DNA from: Candidatus Omnitrophota bacterium
GTDB taxonomy: Bacteria > Omnitrophota > Gorgyraeia > Zapsychrales > Fredricksoniimonadaceae
Length of the DNA stretch: 5,787 bases
Direction of reading: 5' to 3'
NCBI GenBank assembly: GCA_017987425.1
Contig: JAGNTT010000127.1
Span: forward strand, 1-5,787
In this document: one piece after another, positions 1 to 5,234 of the stretch
Layout of the letters: each line of letters begins with the position of its first letter
Numbering within the stretch: position 1 is the stretch's first letter
Translations under genes and position numbers: made by a program
Notes under the pieces: model-generated
What the model saw: only the letters and a program-made list of their open reading frames with translations
What the model was told of the DNA's origin: nothing
The model's database searches: none

Positions 1-110
1 ACATCAATCTTGAAGCCCGGCGGAAGTTTGATGAGATCGAGCGGGAGTTCCTGGGCATGAGATTGGGGAACAAACAAAAGATAACAAACGATGAGTGGTA
101 CGTGGTATAG
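1..110 (+). CDS. 3' end of an unidentified protein gene
   Basis: An open frame runs in from the left edge (first full codon at 3) and ends at TAG 108-110. It gives 35 residues, beginning INLEARRKFDEIEREFLGMR. The charged, helix-like composition looks like the C-terminus of a soluble protein, but the fragment is too short for me to name a family. It is the only plus-strand gene in the window and converges on the sirtuin gene. Its last codons (GAG TGG TAC GTG GTA TAG) are made of the GTGGTA word that repeats in the following spacer, so the ancestral stop may have been replaced by repeat sequence. The coding call rests on composition and an open frame only. Confidence 0.5.
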   Translation, partial: INLEARRKFDEIEREFLGMRLGNKQKITNDEWYVV

Positions 111-283
111 CCAACCGATCCTCAACCCGGTGGTACGTGGTATGAAACGTGTTATATGGTATTGCAACCTCATGCGCAGATCGCTGGCACTTGAAACGAA
201 ATGAAAGAAATTTCTAATTCTTGCACTTAAATATTTACCCATAAACATCAACCTCTTACCACGTATCACTTACCTCTTACCAC
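91..283. repeat. Imperfect inverted repeat of GTGGTA-type words between converging genes
   Basis: The left part carries the 14-mer GTGGTACGTGGTAT twice, at 95-108 and 130-143, followed by a degenerate copy (ACGTGTTATATGGTATTG, about 147-164). The right part carries ACCTCTTACCAC twice, at 251-262 and 272-283. The right part read in reverse complement contains GTGATACGTGGTA (257-269), which matches the left 13-mer at 95-107 in 12 of 13 positions, so the two sides could pair across a loop of about 100 to 150 bases. The stop codons of both converging genes (108-110 and 277-279) lie inside the repeat words. There is no T-run typical of an intrinsic terminator. The repeats are directly visible; any role in transcript ends is inference. 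Confidence 0.75.
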
Positions 284-1017
284 TTTAAACATGCTAATAC
301 TTGAGTTAAAAACTCATCCGCATCTTCCTGAACATCCATAACGATGTTGTACAGATCCAGATGAACCTTACCCTTGTTGATCAGCACGATCTTCTCCGGC
401 GCCAGCGTCGGGATCCTCGCCGCCGGATAGACCACGCATGACGAGCCGATCACCATAAACAGATCGGAATCCCGGGCAAGCAGCGCGGCTTCTTCGTAAT
501 ACTTGACGTTCTCTCCGAAAAACACAATGTCCGGTTTGATGACCGCACCGCACGTGCAACGGGGCACAAAATCTTTGCGCATACGCTCTTTCAAATCTTC
601 ATACGAATAAGGCGCCCCGCATTCAATGCATCCGCTTTGCCAGAAACTGCCGTGCATTTCAAAAACTTTTTTCGAACCCGCCTTCTGGTGGAGAGAATCG
701 ATGTTTTGAGTAACGATTCCGGAAAGTATTCCGCGTTCTTCCAGCGTCGTCAAAAATTGATGAGCCGCGGTCGGACGGATCTTTTCCTCCAAACCAATGA
801 AATCATGAGCGAATTCATAAAAAGGATTCGGATCACTGTAAAAATGCGCGATGTCGAAAATCTTTTCGGCATCGTATTTTTTAGTGACGTAGAGGCCCTG
901 CGGCCCGCGGAAATCGGGTATGCCGGCATTTGTTGAAATTCCGGCACCAGTTAAAACTACGATCGAAGACGCTTGCTCGATGAGTTCCGCGCATTGATGG
1001 GCTTGTGAGACAGACAT
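277..1017 (-). CDS. Sir2-family NAD-dependent protein deacylase
   Basis: This 246-residue protein has the length of a single-domain bacterial sirtuin, a family that removes acyl groups from lysine using NAD and releases nicotinamide and O-acetyl-ADP-ribose. Visible motifs, in order, are GAGIST (24-29) and PDFRG (34-38) of the NAD pocket, TQNID (103-107), the catalytic His122 in MHGS, two zinc-binding cysteine pairs (Cys130/Cys133 and Cys154/Cys156), PDIVFFGE (162-169) and GSS (191-193). The segment FDIAHFYSDPNPFYEFA (54-70) resembles the Thermotoga Sir2 loop. I do not see the Tyr-x-x-Arg pair of desuccinylase-type sirtuins there, so lysine deacetylation is the likelier activity. The ATG has no clear Shine-Dalgarno sequence, but the start is supported by the usual short N-terminus before the GAGIST loop. 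It lies one small gene downstream of acsA, whose product is a classic sirtuin substrate. The final Trp codon and stop fall in a repeat. Confidence 0.95.
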   Translation of the reverse strand: MSVSQAHQCAELIEQASSIVVLTGAGISTNAGIPDFRGPQGLYVTKKYDAEKIFDIAHFYSDPNPFYEFAHDFIGLEEKIRPTAAHQFLTTLEERGILSGIVTQNIDSLHQKAGSKKVFEMHGSFWQSGCIECGAPYSYEDLKERMRKDFVPRCTCGAVIKPDIVFFGENVKYYEEAALLARDSDLFMVIGSSCVVYPAARIPTLAPEKIVLINKGKVHLDLYNIVMDVQEDADEFLTQVLACLKW

Positions 1018-1050
1018 AGCTTTCGCAACACATTAACAAACATGTAACGC

Positions 1051-1139
1051 AAGGTCACAAAGGCACAAGTCACACGCCCCATCCTGACGGATTACTGCTC
1101 CATCTTATGTGTGACCTGTGTCTTGTGACCTTGTGACTT
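1051..1139. repeat. CACAAG-word inverted repeat between the small membrane gene and the sirtuin gene
   Basis: The left arm at 1051-1075 is built from AAGGTCACAA, GGCACAAG and TCACAC. The right arm at 1108-1132 read in reverse complement gives AAGGTCACAAG, ACACAG and GTCACACA. The arms match over about 25 positions with one gap and a few mismatches, including a perfect 10-mer AAGGTCACAA. The right arm continues to 1139 with one more word (revcomp AAGTCAC). The loop is about 32 bases. It lies 34 bases beyond the stop of the 68-residue gene in the transcribed direction and before the sirtuin start. It shares the CACAAG core with the repeat at 5122-5226. No T-run follows, so it is not a standard intrinsic terminator. 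Confidence 0.75.
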
Positions 1140-1172
1140 CTTGTCCAGTCTGTTCTTTAGTTCAGACCAAAA

Positions 1173-1379
1173 TTAGTTCGAGCCTTCCGTGGCCAGGATA
1201 GACTTGACCTTATGGGAAATACGCCAAAATCCCAGGACCGCGACAGCCACCATGACTATTCCCAAACCATCCTCATTTAAGACGGAAAAACTGATCAATC
1301 CAGCGGTCATACTCACGATGCCGTACAACAAACACATACTTCTGGTTTTCTTCAAAGTTGCAATATTGGATTGATTCAC
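1173..1379 (-). CDS. Small two-helix membrane protein of unknown function
   Basis: This 68-residue protein begins at a GTG codon preceded by a strong ribosome binding site (AGGGAGG, 1384-1390, 4 bases away). An ATG overlaps the GTG one frame away but runs straight into TGA, so GTG is the only sensible start. After a basic N-terminus (Lys10, Lys11, Arg13) come two hydrophobic stretches, about residues 15-34 and 38-53, separated by the acidic turn NEDG (35-38). A basic segment (RISHKVKS, 53-60) and a short polar tail follow. By the positive-inside rule both ends probably face the cytoplasm, forming a helical hairpin in the inner membrane. I do not recognise a family. It sits between acsA and the sirtuin gene on the same strand and may be co-transcribed with them. 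The ribosome binding site and membrane pattern argue for a real gene. Confidence 0.7.
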   Translation of the reverse strand: MNQSNIATLKKTRSMCLLYGIVSMTAGLISFSVLNEDGLGIVMVAVAVLGFWRISHKVKSILATEGSN

Positions 1380-1383
1380 ATAT

Positions 1384-1390
1384 CCTCCCT
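1384..1390 (-). promoter_or_regulatory. Strong ribosome binding site for the 68-residue protein
   Basis: On the minus strand AGGGAGG stands 4 bases before the GTG start at 1379. It decides the GTG start and supports the short frame as a real gene. Confidence 0.75.
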
Positions 1391-1413
1391 TAATTGATGG
1401 TTGTTTTTTGTCT

Positions 1414-1467
1414 GTAGGGGCCGGGTCTTCCGGCCCGTTATTTAGGGCGGGGATACCCCGCCCCTAC
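1414..1467. repeat. GC-rich palindromic double hairpin directly behind acsA
   Basis: Three nested complementarities are visible. GTAGGGG (1414-1420) pairs with CCCCTAC (1461-1467) as an outer stem. GGGCCGG (1418-1424) pairs with CCGGCCC (1430-1436) around a 5-base loop. GGGCGGGG (1445-1452) pairs with CCCCGCCC (1456-1463) around a 3-base loop. The outer and inner stems overlap, so they are alternative folds. The element begins one base after the acsA stop codon. GTAGGGGC...GCCCCTAC palindromes of this general type recur as dispersed repeats in many bacterial genomes, so a REP-like element is likely. In the acsA direction it is followed by A-rich rather than T-rich sequence, so it is not a canonical intrinsic terminator, but it could protect the 3' end of the message. 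Confidence 0.8.
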
Positions 1468-1468
1468 G

Positions 1469-3430
1469 CTATGCCTCGTCGTACTTCTCTTTCAATTTGG
1501 CCACGACACCGCCGTCCGCCAGAGTAGTCACATCACCCAGCGCGCGGCCTTCGGCGATATCCCGCAAAAGCCGGCGCATGATCTTACCGCTGCGCGTCTT
1601 GGGAACATCCGCCGTGAAAATAATCTGCTTGGGCCTGGCGATAGATCCGATCTTTCCGGTAACATGCTTTTTTAATTCCTCTTCCATTTCCGGCGTCGGG
1701 TTGTTGCCTTCTTTCAAAATAACGAACGCGACAATAGCCTGTCCTTTGAGATCATCTTTGACACCGATGACCGCAGACTCGGCGACCGACTTGTGATCGA
1801 CAAGCGCGCTTTCGACCTCCGCAGTGCCGATGTTGTGGCCGGCAATAAGCATGACGTCATCGATGCGGCCCATGAGCCAGAGATAACCGTCCTTGTCGCG
1901 CACAACACCATCGCCGGGGAAATAATATTTTCCCTTCCATTTGCTCCAATAGGTATTTTTATAACGTTCCTGATTGCCCCAGATGCCGCGCAGCATCGAA
2001 GGCCACGGCGAACGGATGGCGAGAATGCCGCCGCCTTTGGCAATGATGGAGCCCGATTCACTTAACACATCCGCTTCGATGCCCGGCAATGCTTTCGTCG
2101 CCGAGCCGGGCTTTAATGGTGTCAGACCGGGCAAAGGACAGATCATGATGGAGCCTGTTTCGGTCTGCCACCACGTGTCGACGATCGGACATTTGCTCCC
2201 GCCTATATTTTCGTAATACCAGATCCACGCTTCCGGATTGATCGGTTCGCCGACGCTTCCGAGCAGACGCAGGCTCGAGAGATTGCAATTCTTCGGCCAT
2301 TCCGTCCCCCACTTCATGAAGGCGCGGATTGCTGTCGGAGCGGTGTACAGGATCGTCACTTTGTACTGCTCGATGATTTTCCATAAACGGTTGCGTTCCG
2401 GCCAATCCGGCGCCCCTTCATACATCACCTGCGTTGCGGCGTTCGCCATCGGACCGTAAACAAAATAACTGTGCCCCGTCACCCATCCGACGTCAGCCGT
2501 GCACCAGAAAACATCGTTGGGTTTCAAATCAAAGACAATCTGAGTTGTGGCATACACGCCCGTCATGTAACCGCCGGTTGTGTGCATGATGCCTTTGGGT
2601 TTTCCGGTTGAACCGGAGGTGTAAAGAATATAGAGAAGATCTTCGGCATCCATCGGCTCAGCCGGACAAGATGCCGTCGCGTCCTTCATCAGATCGTGAT
2701 ACCAGAAATCGCGGCCGGATTTCATCGAAACAGAATTTTTAGTACGCTGTGATACGATCACTTTTTCAATGGTCGGACAGGTTTCGAGCGCCTTGTCCGC
2801 CATTCCCTTAAGATCGACGATATTGCCGCGGCGGTAACCTCCGTCGGCCGTGATCAAAATTTTGCATTGCGAATCATTGATGCGTTCGCTGAGCGCCTCG
2901 GCTGAAAATCCGCCGAAGACGACCGAATGCGGAGCTCCGATGCGCGCGCACGCGAGCATGGCAAACGCGGCCTCGGGGATCATCGGCATATAAATGGAAA
3001 TGCGGTCGCCTTTATGGACACCCATCCCTTTGAGAACGCCGGCTAATTTATTAACTTCTTCATAAGCCTGCTGATAGGTAACCGTGCGGCGGTCTCCGTT
3101 CTCCCCTTCCCAGTAAAAGGCGATCTTGGAGCCCAATCCGTTCTTGATGTGACGGTCAAGACAGTTATAGGACGCATTGAGCGTTCCGCCTAAAAACCAC
3201 TTCGAATAGGGCGAATCCCATTCGAGAGTTTTGTTCCATGGCGTAAACCAGTCGAGCTTCCGGGCCCACTCTTCCCAGTATTTCAGACGATCGGTTTCGG
3301 CGAGCTTGAACAGGCGGTCGTCATTCACGTTGGCTTGCTTTTTAAACGCTTCGGGTACGGGAAATACGCGGTCCTCAAACATCAAATTATCCAACGACTG
3401 TTTGTTCAGATCGTCGAGAATATCACTCAT
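1469..3430 (-). CDS. acsA: Acetyl-CoA synthetase, AMP-forming
   Basis: This 653-residue enzyme joins acetate and CoA at the cost of ATP going to AMP, through acetyl-AMP, in the cytoplasm. Its length matches the family (about 650). The start chosen is MSDILDDLNKQ, 8 bases after AGGAG; the frame stays open 24 codons further upstream, but only through repeat-rich sequence. Motifs include the phosphate loop TSGSTGKPKG (271-280), the acetate pocket Val317-Thr318, Val393 in GSVGEP and Trp421 in DTWWQTETG, the ATP-binding Asp507 in PGDG, the hinge Asp524 in GRIDD, and catalytic Lys616 in PKTRSGK (610-616). That last motif is the PX4GK site acetylated in other Acs proteins. Aligned by eye to Salmonella Acs, three arginines near CoA or nucleotide are changed: Arg194 to Asn203, Arg526 to Asn533 and Arg584 to Thr591. 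The acetate pocket argues for acetate as substrate. A sirtuin gene lies close downstream. Confidence 0.96.
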   Translation of the reverse strand: MSDILDDLNKQSLDNLMFEDRVFPVPEAFKKQANVNDDRLFKLAETDRLKYWEEWARKLDWFTPWNKTLEWDSPYSKWFLGGTLNASYNCLDRHIKNGLGSKIAFYWEGENGDRRTVTYQQAYEEVNKLAGVLKGMGVHKGDRISIYMPMIPEAAFAMLACARIGAPHSVVFGGFSAEALSERINDSQCKILITADGGYRRGNIVDLKGMADKALETCPTIEKVIVSQRTKNSVSMKSGRDFWYHDLMKDATASCPAEPMDAEDLLYILYTSGSTGKPKGIMHTTGGYMTGVYATTQIVFDLKPNDVFWCTADVGWVTGHSYFVYGPMANAATQVMYEGAPDWPERNRLWKIIEQYKVTILYTAPTAIRAFMKWGTEWPKNCNLSSLRLLGSVGEPINPEAWIWYYENIGGSKCPIVDTWWQTETGSIMICPLPGLTPLKPGSATKALPGIEADVLSESGSIIAKGGGILAIRSPWPSMLRGIWGNQERYKNTYWSKWKGKYYFPGDGVVRDKDGYLWLMGRIDDVMLIAGHNIGTAEVESALVDHKSVAESAVIGVKDDLKGQAIVAFVILKEGNNPTPEMEEELKKHVTGKIGSIARPKQIIFTADVPKTRSGKIMRRLLRDIAEGRALGDVTTLADGGVVAKLKEKYDEA

Positions 3431-3438
3431 TTGGGCAG

Positions 3439-3443
3439 CTCCT
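3439..3443 (-). promoter_or_regulatory. Ribosome binding site fixing the acsA start
   Basis: AGGAG on the minus strand stands 8 bases before the ATG at 3430. No comparable site precedes the more upstream in-frame start at 3502, so the shorter 653-residue product is preferred. Confidence 0.8.
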
Positions 3444-3460
3444 AGAAGTTTTGTTAACAA

Positions 3461-3553
3461 GGTTGATCGTAGATGGGCGCTGGTTGATGGAAAAACCGTC
3501 ACTCAAACATCAACTCTTAACTATCCACTATCAACCATCACCAATCCACAACC
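3461..3553. repeat. GGTTGATGG-word nested inverted repeat between the hydrolase gene and acsA
   Basis: The outer arms are GGTTGATCGTAGATGG (3461-3476) and CTATCCACTATCAACC (3521-3536), which pair at 13 of 16 positions. Inside them GTTGATG (3483-3489) pairs perfectly with CATCAAC (3508-3514). Further degenerate words (ACCATCACC, AATCCACAACCC) continue to 3553, so the transcript-proximal arm holds more copies than the distal one. The spacer between the two genes is 130 bases and is almost filled by this element, which starts 7 bases after the hydrolase stop. No T-run follows. Because it sits before acsA it could affect how much of an upstream transcript reaches acsA, but this is inference. Confidence 0.7.
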
Positions 3554-3560
3554 CATTAAT

Positions 3561-4112
3561 TCATGCATTTTTTAATAAACTCATAATTTCTCTGAATTTG
3601 GGATGCCGCGTTGAGACAATAAGTTCGGTCACGAGCATTTCGAGCGTCGTTAATACCGCGCCCATATCCTTACATCGCGCGATTCCGGCATGGGCGTTAT
3701 ATTTGGACCTCGCCGAAACCGCCTCAGCCACCACCGACACCTGATGTCCGGTCTTCAATAGATCGCGCACCGTCTGATACACACAGACATGCGACTCGAT
3801 GCCGCAGACGACCACATGCCTGCGTCCCAGATGTTTTAACGCATCGACAAAAGCGGGCTCGCCGCAGCAGCTGAATGTCTGCTTCGAAATCGGGACAACG
3901 CCTTTTAGCATGTCGGTGATTTCAACAACCGTCCGGCCGATTTTATCCGGGGCCTGTTCGGTGAGAAGAATAGGGAATTCAAGGATACCGGCAACTTTAA
4001 TCAAACGACGGATATGGGACTGATAATCAGCATCACACATCATGTTGGCAAGTTTGCCCTGCACATCGATGATGAGTAAAACGGAATTTTGAATTTCGAT
4101 CGCTGAGCTCAT
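3561..4112 (-). CDS. Isochorismatase-like cysteine hydrolase, ISOC type
   Basis: This 183-residue protein belongs to the isochorismatase-like hydrolase superfamily. The family triad is visible: Asp16 in LLIIDVQ, Lys77 in ISKQTFSCC, and nucleophile Cys110 in GIESHVCVYQT. The pattern TEQ (51-53), GIESHVCVYQT, VVAEAVSARS (127-136), and the C-terminal HPKFREI (170-176) fits the ISOC1/ISOC2/YcaC-like branch rather than true isochorismatase or nicotinamidase. The physiological substrate of this branch is generally unknown, so none is assigned. There is no signal peptide, so it should act in the cytoplasm. Its ATG is 5 bases after the sodC stop with no clear ribosome binding site of its own, which points to translational coupling and one message with sodC. 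Confidence 0.9.
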   Translation of the reverse strand: MSSAIEIQNSVLLIIDVQGKLANMMCDADYQSHIRRLIKVAGILEFPILLTEQAPDKIGRTVVEITDMLKGVVPISKQTFSCCGEPAFVDALKHLGRRHVVVCGIESHVCVYQTVRDLLKTGHQVSVVAEAVSARSKYNAHAGIARCKDMGAVLTTLEMLVTELIVSTRHPKFREIMSLLKNA

Positions 4113-4117
4113 AGGAA

Positions 4118-4702
4118 TTACGACTCAGAACCGGCTTTTGCCATCGGTTCCGCTGTCTCACCTGCTCCCGCGCTTGTTGAACCTTCATCTTCAATCCTGA
4201 TGATGCCGCAGCCGATGCGTCCGCCGGCATTTCCGGTCGGCTGTCCGAAGTCATCTTCTTTCTCGTGCAGAATGACCGAAAGGCCCGCGACGCTCGGTTC
4301 TTTTCCGACGAGATAAACGTCCGGCAAGAACACACTTATTTTGCCCGTACCGTCCGCGCCTACTTCAATGTTTCCCATATCACCCGAATGGGCATGCTCG
4401 GCGCCATCTTTCGGCATAAAGCCGTGATCGACATTATGCGGATTAAAATGTCCGCCGGCGGCCTTGCCTTCATCGCCGCAATCGCCCTTTTCATGGATGT
4501 GAAAACCGTGCTTGCCGGGCGGAACATCGGCGACGCTCGCCTCCACCTGAAGCCCTGTTTCGGTCTCCATAAAAGAAACCGAACCGACAACCGGCGAATC
4601 TTTAACCGTTCCCTTGATGGCGGCCGTGCCGATGGCGGCATAAGAAGGGGCCGCGCACAAAAGTCCGGCTGTTAAAATACCCAGAATTTTCGAATAATTC
4701 AT
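4118..4702 (-). CDS. sodC: Periplasmic Cu,Zn superoxide dismutase
   Basis: This 194-residue precursor converts superoxide to oxygen and hydrogen peroxide. A Sec signal peptide (basic start, hydrophobic core about 6-18, likely cleavage after Ser-Tyr-Ala22) sends it to the periplasm. The copper ligands His68 and His70 (HGFHIHE), bridging His85 (GGHFNPH) and His146 (ILHEKEDD) are visible. So are zinc ligands His93, His105 and Asp108, the disulfide pair Cys75-Cys165, and the substrate-guiding Arg162 in GGRIGCG, so the enzyme looks fully active. ATG 4702 is chosen because AAGGAG lies 5 bases upstream; an in-frame GTG two codons earlier would abut that site. After the domain ends (IIRIED, about 167-172) there is an odd 22-residue tail rich in Gly, Ala, Ser and Glu, probably disordered. 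The hydrolase gene follows after 5 bases. Confidence 0.96.
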   Translation of the reverse strand: MNYSKILGILTAGLLCAAPSYAAIGTAAIKGTVKDSPVVGSVSFMETETGLQVEASVADVPPGKHGFHIHEKGDCGDEGKAAGGHFNPHNVDHGFMPKDGAEHAHSGDMGNIEVGADGTGKISVFLPDVYLVGKEPSVAGLSVILHEKEDDFGQPTGNAGGRIGCGIIRIEDEGSTSAGAGETAEPMAKAGSES

Positions 4703-4707
4703 AGACA

Positions 4708-4713
4708 CTCCTT
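4708..4713 (-). promoter_or_regulatory. Ribosome binding site fixing the sodC start
   Basis: AAGGAG on the minus strand stands 5 bases before ATG 4702. It overlaps the alternative GTG at 4708, which rules that GTG out as the efficient start. Confidence 0.8.
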
Positions 4714-4772
4714 ATAGAAAAGCGGATTTAGTAAAACGTTTGTCGTGATATCTTTGGATCCGGTCAAGTCAG

Positions 4773-5075
4773 TCATGAGGCGGATGTAATGGATTTGGCT
4801 TTGATGATGGTTTGATCGAGCTTGCTGATGGAAGGATGCTCGTTTAAATCCCCGAAGGCCGACTTTCCCATCACCTGGGACAACGTCTGACGGACAACAC
4901 TGCGGGGAATGGTTTCGGACGGATAATCGCTGATCAGTCTCTTAAGCGTGTTGATGACGAACAGTTTGTCGATCATCAATTTAGAGGCATCTTCTTTTGT
5001 TGATGCGGAATCGGAATTCGGAATTTCCATAAAACCTTTCAGAACCACACTTAAGTTTCGAATAACGGATTTCAT
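4773..5075 (-). CDS. Hypothetical protein of about 100 residues
   Basis: I do not recognise this protein. It is soluble-looking with no signal peptide or membrane segment. A predicted-helical middle (about residues 28-50, SKLMIDKLFVINTLKRLISDY) is followed by a second helix (about 57-70) and a Ser/Lys-rich end. The first ATG (5075) lacks a ribosome binding site. A second in-frame ATG at 5030 (Met16) has AAAGG about 4 bases before it and may be the true start, giving 85 residues. It ends 70 bases before the sodC start on the same strand and may share its transcript. No other long frame competes convincingly here. The natural amino-acid mix supports coding, but no family supports it. Confidence 0.5.
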   Translation of the reverse strand: MKSVIRNLSVVLKGFMEIPNSDSASTKEDASKLMIDKLFVINTLKRLISDYPSETIPRSVVRQTLSQVMGKSAFGDLNEHPSISKLDQTIIKAKSITSAS

Positions 5076-5121
5076 TATACCGACGCTAAAAACTTTGGGA
5101 AAGGATAATTTCGTAATTTAC

Positions 5122-5226
5122 GACACAAGACACAAGAACACAAGACACAAGAACACAAGACACAAGAACACAAGAGGAACACAAGTAAAAAACCTGTGCT
5201 CTTCATGTGCTCTTGTGTCTTGTGTC
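5122..5226. repeat. 15-base tandem repeat with an inverted arm, CACAAG words
   Basis: GACACAAGAACACAA occurs three times without change at 5129-5143, 5144-5158 and 5159-5173. A half unit GACACAA precedes them at 5122-5128 and a diverged unit (GAGGAACACAAG) follows at 5174-5185. The opposite arm at 5206-5226, read in reverse complement, matches 5122-5142 at 20 of 21 positions, so a long hairpin is possible in several registers along the tandem. The opposite arm starts 8 bases after the radical SAM stop codon. Exact identity of the three units suggests recent slippage or turnover. The CACAAG core is shared with the element at 1051-1139, about 4 kb away. Confidence 0.9.
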
Positions 5227-5234
5227 CTGTGATC

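Noticed and set aside
91..283. Possible CRISPR or attachment site from the GTGGTACGTGGTAT direct repeats
   Set aside because: There are only two exact copies 35 bases apart, with reverse-complement words on the far side; no integrase gene or tRNA is near.
1051..1139. Intrinsic terminator of the 68-residue gene
   Set aside because: The stem is imperfect, AT-balanced with a long loop, and lacks a following T-run in the transcribed direction.
1714..2405. Long open frames overlapping acsA in other frames on both strands
   Set aside because: They have no recognisable motifs and lie wholly inside a well-supported acetyl-CoA synthetase gene.
3431..3502. 24-residue N-terminal extension of acetyl-CoA synthetase
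   Set aside because: It translates repeat-derived spacer DNA, and the internal ATG at 3430 has a proper ribosome binding site and gives the family's usual length.
4739..4767. Promoter for sodC with a TTGACC -35-like box (4762-4767, minus strand)
   Set aside because: At 16-18 base spacing there is no acceptable -10 box (GACAAA at 17), so the match is too weak to annotate.
5122..5185. Possible CRISPR array
   Set aside because: The 15-base units are contiguous with no spacers, and no cas genes are present.
4948..5232. Plus-strand open frame with repeated Arg-His-Lys-Asn-Thr
   Set aside because: It is antisense to the hypothetical gene and then reads the tandem repeat; the repeat peptide is a by-product of a 15-base unit.
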